Below, one piece after another: positions 16,450 to 23,199 of a stretch of 39,189 bases of DNA (its first letter is position 1; the number at the start of each line of letters is the position of its first letter). The stretch spans positions 1 through 39,189 of IMG/VR virus record IMGVR_UViG_3300031237_000141. The stretch is one strand, 5' to 3'. This DNA is from a virus. Below the pieces are notes generated by a model, which worked only from the letters and a program-made list of their open reading frames with translations, ran no database searches and was not told the DNA's origin. The position numbers and the translations under genes are program-made.

Positions 16450-17006
16450 TTGATGGTCCTGATATCCACGATAAGATGCAGCCGCTCCTCGGCACTGTTG
16501 TTGATCACCTCATGCTCGACCGAGTTATCGAACCACCAAACCTCTCCGGTGAGCATCTGCACTGTTTCGTCGCCGCACCTGAAGATGCTTCCCGGATTGC
16601 CTTGCAGCACCACATGGAAGCGCTCGTAATAGGCGGCATGCTCCCCGCCGTCGACGTGTGGATCGATCTTTCTCCCGGGCATGAGGCGCGTGATCAAGCA
16701 GCGGCCCAATCTGATGCCCTCAACACGCGCCATAAGATTCATGATCATCTGGCGGGCTTGAGGTAGGGCGTGGAAGGCCGGATAGCAGATCGATTCGTGC
16801 TCGTCGATGACAGATGAGGGATCTCCGGTCTGCTCATACTTATTGAGGTCGTTGAAGCGCAGCCAGATGTCCGAAACCTGCTTGTGAGGCGTCAGCTCAT
16901 GCGTGGTGCGCAATCTATTCTGATCCCAGAGATCGGGCCGCTGATGTAGAGCAACGAGCAGCGGCATCACGTCGACGCCTTGGGCGATTTTCAAGAAGTT
17001 ACGCAT
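16446..17006 (-). CDS. Fe(II)/2-oxoglutarate dioxygenase, aspartyl/asparaginyl beta-hydroxylase-like, 186 aa
   Basis: The C-terminal half fits the Asp/Asn beta-hydroxylase-like fold: LITRLMPGRKIDPHVDGG with metal ligands H117 and D119, then YERFHVVLQGNPGS, GEVWWFDNSVEHEV with the distal ligand candidate H165, and R175 (ERLHLIVDIR) as the likely 2-oxoglutarate anchor. Such enzymes hydroxylate protein side chains or small substrates. The N-terminal half (residues 1-95) has no assigned domain. It overlaps the GNAT gene by ATGA and lies among virion genes. A hydroxylation step followed or accompanied by acylation is possible but unproven. Confidence 0.8.
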   Translation of the reverse strand: MRNFLKIAQGVDVMPLLVALHQRPDLWDQNRLRTTHELTPHKQVSDIWLRFNDLNKYEQTGDPSSVIDEHESICYPAFHALPQARQMIMNLMARVEGIRLGRCLITRLMPGRKIDPHVDGGEHAAYYERFHVVLQGNPGSIFRCGDETVQMLTGEVWWFDNSVEHEVINNSAEERLHLIVDIRTIK

Positions 17007-17350
17007 CAGCGAATGCCCCCGACTTGATAGTCCTCACTTGCAGTCGGCGTGATCGGCGTCCCCGTATTGTTCGAGAACGTGACAGCGATCTGGTTCGAAG
17101 CGCTGGCCCGCACGTTGACGATGCCGAGCCCCGCCTGTGCGGTTGGCTTGCTCACGTACACCACATCACCCACGCGCACACCAGCCACCGTGAAGGTCTG
17201 TTCGGCAGTCGTATTCGCTGCGACCTGCGCAGGCGAGAGCGTCACGTTGATGCGATAGATCGAAGTCACCTTATCAGCCGGCGCCTCGGTAAAGGACAGC
17301 GACGCGACGGTAGGTTCATCGGTGGCCACGCCAAGGAATTTAGTCATCAT
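17006..17350 (-). CDS. Small beta-rich structural protein, 114 aa
   Basis: Thr/Val/Ala-rich, with alternating pattern and no Cys: VTLSPAQVAANTTAEQTFTVAG, then VGDVVYVSKPTAQAGLGIVN and NQIAVTFSNNTGTPITP. I recall similar short sequences in phage structural regions, where they look like an immunoglobulin- or jelly-roll-like decoration or tail domain, but no named family is certain. Two adjacent ATGs (17350, 17347) follow GGGAG; the second has better spacing. It lies between a similar small beta protein and the dioxygenase gene. Confidence 0.75.
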   Translation of the reverse strand: MMTKFLGVATDEPTVASLSFTEAPADKVTSIYRINVTLSPAQVAANTTAEQTFTVAGVRVGDVVYVSKPTAQAGLGIVNVRASASNQIAVTFSNNTGTPITPTASEDYQVGGIR

Positions 17351-17692
17351 TTAACTCCCAGAAGTTTCATAAACGCCGCCCAGTACCGTCACTGCGGTTG
17401 CTGTGTCAGCCAATGCCTGAAGGGTCATGCCGGGCTCTAGTTGCAGACCGATACATTGCGGCGGCACATAGGTCTGACCCGGGGACAGCGAATAGGCGGA
17501 CACGAGCATGTTGCCAGCAGAAGCGGCGCCGCTCGAGGGAACGCGATGCACCGTTACCTTGACAACAGCCGCCGTCGTATTGGTGAACGACAGGTTATTG
17601 ACGGTCCCGACCGTTCCGGATGGCGCCATGTAATACGTGGCTGCCGAAGTGGTTAGTTGTGCCGCGAGGATTGCCTTTGGAATCCGTTGCAT
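17351..17692 (-). CDS. Small beta-rich structural protein, 113 aa
   Basis: Not matched to a named family. A short N-terminus IPKAILAAQLTTSAATYYMAP leads into beta-rich sequence (NNLSFTNTTAAVVKVTVHRVP, GQTYVPPQCIGLQLEPG, ATAVTVLGGVYET). The content suggests a small beta-sandwich, perhaps a decoration or tail-associated subunit. It starts 3 bases after the stop of the upstream adaptor-like gene and its stop abuts the next start, so all are co-translated in the tail cassette. Confidence 0.72.
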   Translation of the reverse strand: MQRIPKAILAAQLTTSAATYYMAPSGTVGTVNNLSFTNTTAAVVKVTVHRVPSSGAASAGNMLVSAYSLSPGQTYVPPQCIGLQLEPGMTLQALADTATAVTVLGGVYETSGS

Positions 17693-17695
17693 TTA

Positions 17696-18229
17696 TTACC
17701 CCAGCAGTAAGCCCTTGACGTAGACCTTGGTAACGCCGACAGGAATCGGCGCGGTGAATGTCAAAGTCAGGCCCACAAGAGAAGAAATCTGATCATCGCC
17801 CTGAAAGACGCCATCGAAGTACACCCATAGCCGCGGAATAGCGCCAAAAACCTTTGTCAGTGTCAGCGCTGTCGTTGTACCAGGCGTGAAGTCAGTTCCA
17901 GATGTGAATGTGTTATCCACCACATCAATCTGCATCGCCGCGGGCGCGAAGATCATTTCTAGCAACGCTTCTTGGCGGCTAGACTGTGCCAGTGTTGCTT
18001 CATCGGCCAATACTTCGCGCGCCGCATCCGTAGGCCCAGGAATGCCAAAGGTCTGTTCCACACTGAACACATCATCCAGTGTGATGCTTGTAGGCGTGTC
18101 TCCGGCACCGCCGCCAGTACGGCGCCAAAGTTGGATCAGGAACAGCAGCCATGCTTCCGTAATGACGCCGGTCTTTGGATCGGCAATCGGAGCATTCATG
18201 AGAGGGACGTCACTTTGCAGGTTGGCCAT
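17696..18229 (-). CDS. Tail-associated protein sharing a module with the tailspike, 177 aa
   Basis: N-terminal part: LQSDVPLMNAPIADPKTG followed by EAWLLFLIQLWRRTGGG. From memory, a short conserved phrase found in proteins next to the gp10-like gene in several podophages. The C-terminal 75 residues (from about DNTFTSGTDFTPG) repeat the beta module of the tailspike, including 97 identical bases. The simplest reading is that both proteins use this module to join the same partner or each other. The frame opens at a GTG at 18238; the ATG at 18229 gives the preferred start. A tail-needle or collar role is possible. Confidence 0.75.
   Translation of the reverse strand: MANLQSDVPLMNAPIADPKTGVITEAWLLFLIQLWRRTGGGAGDTPTSITLDDVFSVEQTFGIPGPTDAAREVLADEATLAQSSRQEALLEMIFAPAAMQIDVVDNTFTSGTDFTPGTTTALTLTKVFGAIPRLWVYFDGVFQGDDQISSLVGLTLTFTAPIPVGVTKVYVKGLLLG
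17723..17819. repeat. 97-bp direct repeat, copy 2 (inside 177-aa tail protein gene)
   Basis: Identical to 10790-10886 in the tailspike gene, same strand and same coding frame. Synonymous positions are also unchanged, so the copy is recent or kept identical by recombination; selection on protein alone would not explain it. The RecT system encoded in this genome could act on such a repeat and delete or invert nothing but the roughly 6.9 kb between copies, which holds essential genes. Confidence 0.97.
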
Positions 18230-18234
18230 GATCG

Positions 18235-19659
18235 TCACTCGTTATTCTTGCTGACCTGCACCCAGGCGCCCGATAGCGCTGTGCGCACCGGCGCTGACCA
18301 CCATAGTTCAAATACTCGGTCGCGGGCCATGCCGAGCCGTTGAAACTGCAGTGACTTGATATATTCCCCTTCGAGGCCAAGACTCGTCTCGATAGCGTTC
18401 CCCCAAGACTTGCCTCGGGTGTCGCTCCAGCGAAGATACAGAGGCACTTCGACGTTGCCAGCACCGTTGCCGACTTCCATGTCGGCAATGAATTCGCGAT
18501 AGCTCAGACGGCTAGAATCATCATCCACGCCGTGATAGAAGCCGCGTAGCCGCGGAATCGGCTGACCATTGTCAAGATAGGCCTCTGGCTCTACCGCATA
18601 GAGATTGCCATTCTCGAAATCCCCTACGATGCGGCGCCCATACAACAGCGCATAGCAGTTGGACCGATGGCGCTGGAACTTGCCATTCTCATCGATAGAC
18701 AGCCATTCGCACCATTGCTCGGTCGAAAGGTCATAGCACCATGTCTTTTGTGCCGTCGGGAAGGTAATCACATAGAAGGTATGGCCAAGACTTTGGAAGG
18801 TATAGGCGAAGGCATCGTCAACCGTGTCATAGCCCGCGATTTCGTTATCCATCGCGAAGGTGGAAATCTTCGTCGCCTGGAACTGTTGAGCGCGGCAGAT
18901 GATTCGGTCGCCTTGCTCTGAACGTGCCAGCCAACAGAAATCCCCATCCATCTGCGCGATAGTATTGGCATTCATGCATCCATACTGCATGAACACACCC
19001 GGCAGGCGCTCGAATGGGAATGCTGTGTTGCCGGCGTTGAACCATACTTCGCTAGTCAACTGGCCAAAGAGATAGAGGTAGCGGCGTGCGACGCCGACAC
19101 CAACCACCTTGTCCGGGAATCCATTCTTGGAAGCGAAGTCAGTCGCATCGAAGCTTGCCTGATTGTTCAGCGAGATATACCACTGGCTGGTATTGGGTCG
19201 ATTGAGGACAAAGAACCCATCCACCATATCGATGTAGTCAGCGCCGTAGAACGCACCCTGATTGATGAGCGCGAACGAATCATCAGCCAGCGTCACCTGA
19301 TAGCCGTTCGGCGTCCCATCGACTACGATCAGCGTCGTGCCGTTGTCAACCATATGGACGATGCCCTGGTACGAACTAAGCTGGCCTAGCTCATGGAGAG
19401 CCATATTCTCGTCAATGGCATACATCGTGTCGCCGCATACCCCATAGCCACGGTCATTGGTAGCCCAGTACAGTCCGCGCCAGCCGTCCGCGATATTGGG
19501 AACCGCAGTGACAACTGTGACTAGCCCCGGCATCGGATAGAGCATGTACGGAAACGGGGAATCTTTTGGGTTCGGCTCCATATACAGGTTCACCGACCGT
19601 TGAGCGCTCGCCAACACACTGCGCGCTTCGTAGGCCCCAATCGTGAGCGCGGCTTTCAT
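18235..19659 (-). CDS. Packaged-DNA stabilisation / tail protein, P22 gp10-like, 474 aa
   Basis: Starts MKAALTIGAYEARSVLASAQRSVNLYMEPNP and continues PYMLYPMPGLVTV, matching the pattern of gp10-type proteins in which a sequence for N-terminal assembly is followed by 'pro-glycine-leucine' peptide and a beta-propeller-like body. Repeated strands such as GYGVCGDTMYAID, TLIVVDGTPNGYQVTL and FYVITFPTAQKTWCYD support a propeller. In P22, gp10 forms the hub of the tail below gp4. Its stop and start overlap both neighbours by a few bases. Length is close to that of P22 gp10 (about 470). Confidence 0.82.
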   Translation of the reverse strand: MKAALTIGAYEARSVLASAQRSVNLYMEPNPKDSPFPYMLYPMPGLVTVVTAVPNIADGWRGLYWATNDRGYGVCGDTMYAIDENMALHELGQLSSYQGIVHMVDNGTTLIVVDGTPNGYQVTLADDSFALINQGAFYGADYIDMVDGFFVLNRPNTSQWYISLNNQASFDATDFASKNGFPDKVVGVGVARRYLYLFGQLTSEVWFNAGNTAFPFERLPGVFMQYGCMNANTIAQMDGDFCWLARSEQGDRIICRAQQFQATKISTFAMDNEIAGYDTVDDAFAYTFQSLGHTFYVITFPTAQKTWCYDLSTEQWCEWLSIDENGKFQRHRSNCYALLYGRRIVGDFENGNLYAVEPEAYLDNGQPIPRLRGFYHGVDDDSSRLSYREFIADMEVGNGAGNVEVPLYLRWSDTRGKSWGNAIETSLGLEGEYIKSLQFQRLGMARDRVFELWWSAPVRTALSGAWVQVSKNNE

Positions 19660-20402
19660 GGCCCATTGCTCCCGATATAGAAGTCACCATAAATGTTGTA
19701 GGTGCCACTCGCAGCCCGCAGTGCTGCCGGCATCTGCAACTGTGGAATCTGTGCATTGGCTTCCTCGATGATGCGCATCGAGGCCTCCGCCTTTCCCTTG
19801 ACCACGTCGCTTACCGGCAAGCCATAGAATGGGTACAGTTCCAGCGTCAAATTCCACATGAGCGCGGCTTTATACTCAGGCGGCAAAATGATCTGGTCAC
19901 TCAGATTCACGAACTGCTGGATCTGCTGCATGACCACGATGTGGATTTCATACTGATCGTTGGGGATCGGCCAGACATAGAGATTGCCTAGCGGGTTGCC
20001 GCCATCGTAGAAAGCAAACTGTGGGAAAGCGTTCAAGGTCTTGATGCTGATCCGGCTGTAGTCCTCGCGCGCGCGAAGGATCTCAAGCGGATAATCCACG
20101 GGCAGCGGAGTGGCCACGTTCTGCCGAAAGTACGCGAACTCAAGTTTGGAAGGCCGCGGCATGTTGAAATCGCCGCCCGGGCCTACGGTGTAGGATTGCT
20201 GTCCTGTTGCCTGTTTTGCCGAATCGATCAGCTGATAGACCATGTAGCGACGGCGCTGCCACTGCGCCATCATCATGTTCAGCAAATTGAAACTGTCGTT
20301 CGTATCCTCTGCCGACGCGGTTTGCCCCACGCCGAGGACGTTGGCCGTCTTCAGCGCAAGGTTGATGATGTCGCGGGGGGTTGTCGGCAGAGGACTGGAC
20401 AT
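19656..20402 (-). CDS. Tail accessory factor / head-to-tail adaptor, P22 gp4-like, 248 aa
   Basis: Contains PRDIINLALKTANVLGVGQTASAEDTNDSFNLLNMMMAQWQRRRY (residues 8-53), the helical start of gp4-type proteins, then PRPSKLEFAYFRQ, YPLEILRAREDYSRI and FYDGGNPLGNLYVWPIP. In P22, twelve gp4 copies extend the portal and receive gp10. It is immediately upstream of the gp10-like gene (ATGA overlap at 19656-19659), the standard order. No clear Shine-Dalgarno is seen; the ATG is 2 bases from the previous stop, so coupling is likely. Confidence 0.88.
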   Translation of the reverse strand: MSSPLPTTPRDIINLALKTANVLGVGQTASAEDTNDSFNLLNMMMAQWQRRRYMVYQLIDSAKQATGQQSYTVGPGGDFNMPRPSKLEFAYFRQNVATPLPVDYPLEILRAREDYSRISIKTLNAFPQFAFYDGGNPLGNLYVWPIPNDQYEIHIVVMQQIQQFVNLSDQIILPPEYKAALMWNLTLELYPFYGLPVSDVVKGKAEASMRIIEEANAQIPQLQMPAALRAASGTYNIYGDFYIGSNGP

Positions 20403-20403
20403 G

Positions 20404-20802
20404 TTAGTGAGAGGTCCAGGCAGAGCCGTTGCACACCACTGGCACTGTCACAGCGCCGCCGCCAGTCAAGGATGCGTTGTAAGTAGGCGACGTTGCATCG
20501 GTCACGACCAGCAGCAGGGCTTTCGAGGATGCATTGCACGTGGGCAGCGTGGCCACCGTGAACTGTGCGGGTTGCATCTGCACGCTCGCACCGTTCTGGG
20601 TGCTCAGAGAACCCGCGCAGAACGGGAGTGCGGAGCCAACGCTATTGCCGGCGCCATCGTAAAACGTGCTGCCCTGCTTGAAGTAGGTACCGCACTGGTT
20701 AGTGATGGTCTGGAATGCTGCGGTTGGTACGAATTGCGCATTGGCTGCCATCGAGAGGCAGACGCCAATGGCAAGCGCCGTCAGGGAAAGAATCTTTTTC
20801 AT
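20404..20802 (-). CDS. Secreted protein with signal peptide and phage C-terminal module, 132 aa
   Basis: The first 22 residues form a clear Sec signal (MKKILSLTALAIGVCLSMAANA, cut likely after ANA), and four Cys in the mature part could form disulfides in the periplasm or on the surface. The C-terminal half (LPTCNASSKALLLVVTDA, SPTYNASLTGGGAVTVPVVCNG, W near the end) is, from memory, a recurring phage module seen at the end of fibre-like proteins. AGGAG lies 7 bases before the ATG. Being inside the head-tail operon it is made late; exclusion or envelope modification is possible. Confidence 0.72.
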   Translation of the reverse strand: MKKILSLTALAIGVCLSMAANAQFVPTAAFQTITNQCGTYFKQGSTFYDGAGNSVGSALPFCAGSLSTQNGASVQMQPAQFTVATLPTCNASSKALLLVVTDATSPTYNASLTGGGAVTVPVVCNGSAWTSH

Positions 20803-20816
20803 GATGAGGCTCCTGT

Positions 20817-21086
20817 TCAGGATTTCGCTTCAGAGATGAGTTGTTTCAGCTTTTCCACGCCGGTGTTGGCATGCGGATCCAGCCCTAGTGCACGCGCTTG
20901 CTCGAGCAGTGCAGCCTTGTCGGCTTGTGCAGTGGCGTCGCCTTCTTGCTCAGGCTCTTTCGGGCCAATCACCACGGCTTCTTCTTCCACGCTGTTGACC
21001 AGCAACATCGAGCCATCGGCCAACGTCACCCACTTCGGGAACTCTTGAAAGACATATTCGGAGGTGAATTCGCGGTTGTTGTGCAT
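20817..21086 (-). CDS. Small protein with C-terminal HeH/SAP-like helix motif, 89 aa
   Basis: The N-terminal part (FTSEYVFQEFPKWVTLADGS and MLLVNSVEEEAVVIGP) looks like a short beta unit, followed by an acidic linker. The C-terminal 35 residues (ALLEQARALGLDPHANTGVEKLKQLISEA) fit a HeH/LEM-like helix-extended loop-helix, often found at the end of small phage structural-region proteins. It is separated from the upstream coat gene by a strong terminator-like hairpin (21108-21133). Role unknown; head completion or DNA binding are options. Confidence 0.72.
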   Translation of the reverse strand: MHNNREFTSEYVFQEFPKWVTLADGSMLLVNSVEEEAVVIGPKEPEQEGDATAQADKAALLEQARALGLDPHANTGVEKLKQLISEAKS

Positions 21087-21107
21087 GACTGCTTCCCTTC
21101 GAAAACA

Positions 21108-21133
21108 GGGGCGTCCCCGTTAAGAGACGCCCC
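21108..21133 (-). terminator. Terminator-like hairpin downstream of the coat gene
   Basis: GGGGCGTC (21108-21115) and GACGCCCC (21126-21133) are perfect inverted copies with a 10-base loop. Read on the minus strand, which is the transcription direction of the coat gene, the hairpin is followed by TGTTTTC. This gives an 8-bp GC-rich stem and a short T-run. It would reduce transcription into the tail genes relative to coat, consistent with the large number of coat copies needed. Confidence 0.68.
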
Positions 21134-21175
21134 AAATCCCACACATCGAGGAGGAGATGCTCGGGACGGAGCGCG

Positions 21176-22378
21176 TTACAGAACGTCGGCGACGGCGACG
21201 GCCCATTCCGGACGGATTGCAGCGAAGCCGTAGAGAATGTCCAGGCGCGTGATCAGGCTGTCCGACATCACGTCGTATGCTTCGATCATCCGCATGGACA
21301 CCCCATCGAACATCGCGCGCGCGGACGACACCACGCCGGCGGTCGGCATTTCGAGATCCGCAGTCGCCAGCGTGAAAGCTTCCGGATAGAAGGCCAAGTT
21401 CTGGCGGTACTGCGCGCTGGCAGGCAGCACGAGCGAGATCGGCGCGGTGTTACCCGGCGAAGCGGTCACGGTGTTGAATGCCGCGGGCGCAGGCACGATG
21501 GCCGGATAGATCGGAATCGAAGTCGCGCCACTGTTGACGTTCGCAGTCACCACGAACTGGCGCAGGACACCTTGTGTCTGGCCAGTCAGTCGGTTGATCG
21601 CGTTCACCCCCTGGATGGTGATGATGTCGCCCTTATTCAGAGTGCCTGTGATCGCATTGACCGTCAGGGTGTTGCCCGTCTGGCCAGCACCAGCGACCGT
21701 TCCCGCAGTGAACGTGCCGTTGGTGTGGATCTGCACCGTCTGGTCGTCATACCAGTCGAAACCCAGCGTATCGCTGGTGATCATGCCAGTCTCGTACTGG
21801 TCGCTGATCTTCTTCTGAGGATTGAGCAGCCCGGCCAGCGTGGGAATCGTGCGTGCCTCGGTCAGCATGTCGAGGATGATCGTGCGATCCATCCGCGGCG
21901 CGAGGTTGTTGGAGAGCTTCGCGCCTGCATCGAGCCATGTGCCCATGTCCGGCGAAACTAGATTGCCGGAGCCATCGACCTTGTACGACAGGTTCGCTGC
22001 GGCATTGCCCACGGTGATCAGGTCGGCCGCCATCGTGGCAGCCAGGCGGTTCACTGCAGGCGCCAAGATGCGCTCGCTGAAGTCATCGAGGCTCATCGTC
22101 TTCTCGGCGGTGCCGAAGGAAACGGGAACATTCTTCTGACTGGCGACCGTGAGAGTCGTGTTCTGTTCGTTGGTGCCCTGCGGCGTGATGGCCGGCCCGT
22201 TGTTCACGACATAATCGTTGGGCAGGCGGATGCGCAGGGTATTACCGATCTTGGCGCCCGTGCGGGCGAATTGGTCGTCGTATTGACGGTCGACACGACG
22301 CAGGAAGGCGTTCGTCTGCGTGAACAGGCGCACGGCTTCGTTGGTGATCATGTCGATTGTGAGCAGGCTATTGGCCAC
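21176..22378 (-). CDS. Major coat protein, P22 gp5-like, 400 aa
   Basis: The protein from the GTG at 22378, VANSLLTIDMITNEAVRLFTQ, then RQYDDQFARTGAKIGNTLRIRLPNDY, MSLDDFSERILAPAVNRLA and IILDMLTEARTIPTLAGLL, matches P22-type coat proteins from memory. The frame is open upstream, but the GTG is preferred because GGAG lies 7 bases before it and family members begin M-A-N-S-L-L-T-I-D. The middle (about 215-260) holds a Gly/Thr/Val-rich insertion domain, AGTVAGAGQTGNTLTVNA, IQGVNAINRLTGQTQ. Upstream is a long leader with a strong promoter; downstream is a terminator. Confidence 0.92.
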   Translation of the reverse strand: MANSLLTIDMITNEAVRLFTQTNAFLRRVDRQYDDQFARTGAKIGNTLRIRLPNDYVVNNGPAITPQGTNEQNTTLTVASQKNVPVSFGTAEKTMSLDDFSERILAPAVNRLAATMAADLITVGNAAANLSYKVDGSGNLVSPDMGTWLDAGAKLSNNLAPRMDRTIILDMLTEARTIPTLAGLLNPQKKISDQYETGMITSDTLGFDWYDDQTVQIHTNGTFTAGTVAGAGQTGNTLTVNAITGTLNKGDIITIQGVNAINRLTGQTQGVLRQFVVTANVNSGATSIPIYPAIVPAPAAFNTVTASPGNTAPISLVLPASAQYRQNLAFYPEAFTLATADLEMPTAGVVSSARAMFDGVSMRMIEAYDVMSDSLITRLDILYGFAAIRPEWAVAVADVL

Positions 22379-22437
22379 GTTGGCACTCCAATCGAGAGAC
22401 AGGGAACGAAGGAGCGGTGCTTGCGCATCCGCGACTT

Positions 22438-22495
22438 GTCTCTGCCCTGCGGAGACCAACTTGACGGGCCAATCCAGCGATTGACGGCTCGCTTA
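22438..22495 (-). promoter_or_regulatory. Conserved leader-like element, copy upstream of coat gene
   Basis: Shares ordered sequence blocks with 11322-11380 (see that entry): CGAGCC, CAATCG, GGA, GGCCCGTCAAG, GGTCTCC and AGGGCAGAGACA on the minus strand. GTCTC/GAGAC can form a 5-bp hairpin with a 9-base loop (8 in the other copy), so stem is kept while loop length changes. Here GCGA/TCGC can add a 4-bp stem. It is about 60 bases before the coat GTG and inside the transcript expected from the promoter at 22572-22600. Function unknown. Confidence 0.6.
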
Positions 22496-22571
22496 TGCCT
22501 GGAAATCCATTCGCATGAGTCTAATCGCTCACAAAATTGAGGATTTGAGCAATTTCATGCCAAGTAACTGC

Positions 22572-22600
22572 AAAATAGTAGATTTCTTGTGTGATGTCAA
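22572..22600 (-). promoter_or_regulatory. Sigma70-type promoter for the coat gene
   Basis: On the minus strand a perfect -35 TTGACA (22595-22600) is separated by exactly 17 bases from a -10 TATTTT (22572-22577, 4 of 6). It begins 3 bases after the stop side of the inserted HNH gene and would start transcription near 22565, giving a coat leader of about 190 bases that includes the conserved element. The region 22496-22602 is AT-rich and holds no gene. Confidence 0.6.
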
Positions 22601-22602
22601 TG

Positions 22603-23139
22603 TCAGTCTGGCATGTCCGGCCAGTGCCGGTTGCCCTTCTTGCTATTTTGGCTGTGGGTCAGAACTTGGAGATTGGCTTCGCAATGAAGCCCGCATACGA
22701 TCTCATTGCGTATTGGCACAATATGATCGACGTGATATCTCGCCCCGGTTGCTCGTGAGAGTTCTGCTGCAGCCTGATAGATTGCCTTCATGGCCTCCAT
22801 ATCTGCCCACACTGGAATCGCGTCTCTTTGAATGGTCGCTATGCGGGCTGTTTGATTTGCCTGACCGAGATTTGCATTCTTCCATGCCAAGGAACGAGAA
22901 CGCTCCTTCGCTTGGTTCTTGGCATAGTTCGTCCTTTTCCTATCCAATACTGACTCTCGATTCTGGAGATGCCATTCCCTCGATTGCGCGAGTAGTTCTT
23001 CGCGCTTCTCTGAATATCTCTTTGCCGCGCGCTCTTTGACGCATGTTCTGCAATACCTCTGGTGTCCATCCTTCCGGGATGATTCTTTATTGAACTCTTC
23101 CAAAGGCTTATCAAGTCGGCAGCATGAGCAAGTCTTCAT
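22603..23139 (-). CDS. HNH endonuclease with N-terminal zinc-finger-like cysteines, 178 aa
   Basis: Begins MKTCSCCRLDKPLEEFNKESSRKDGHQRYCRTCVKE, with two CxxC pairs (C4/C7 region and C30/C33) that should bind zinc. After a basic helical linker comes YHVDHIVPIRNEIVCGLHCEANLQVLTHSQNSKKGN (about residues 135-170), the HNH metal-finger core with H-V-D-H and N-L-Q-V-L. Free-standing homing endonucleases of this kind sit between phage structural genes. The frame opens at a TTG at 23151; the ATG at 23139 is chosen. It separates scaffold from coat, is AT-richer than its neighbours, and is flanked by an inverted repeat on one side and a new promoter on the other. Confidence 0.85.
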   Translation of the reverse strand: MKTCSCCRLDKPLEEFNKESSRKDGHQRYCRTCVKERAAKRYSEKREELLAQSREWHLQNRESVLDRKRTNYAKNQAKERSRSLAWKNANLGQANQTARIATIQRDAIPVWADMEAMKAIYQAAAELSRATGARYHVDHIVPIRNEIVCGLHCEANLQVLTHSQNSKKGNRHWPDMPD

Positions 23140-23151
23140 GTCGATATCCAA

Positions 23152-23187
23152 AGTGGTTTTAACTAAGTTAATTATAGTAAAACCACT
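23152..23187. repeat. 10-bp perfect inverted repeat next to the HNH gene
   Basis: AGTGGTTTTA (23152-23161) and TAAAACCACT (23178-23187) are perfect inverted copies with a 16-base AT-rich loop. On the minus strand the loop contains TATAAT. It lies between the scaffold stop (23200) and the HNH start (23139). It could be a terminator without a T-run, a target-site remnant, or a hairpin hiding the HNH ribosome-binding region. The rest of the 60-base gap shows nothing else. Confidence 0.7.
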
Positions 23188-23199
23188 GTGAATTTGTAT

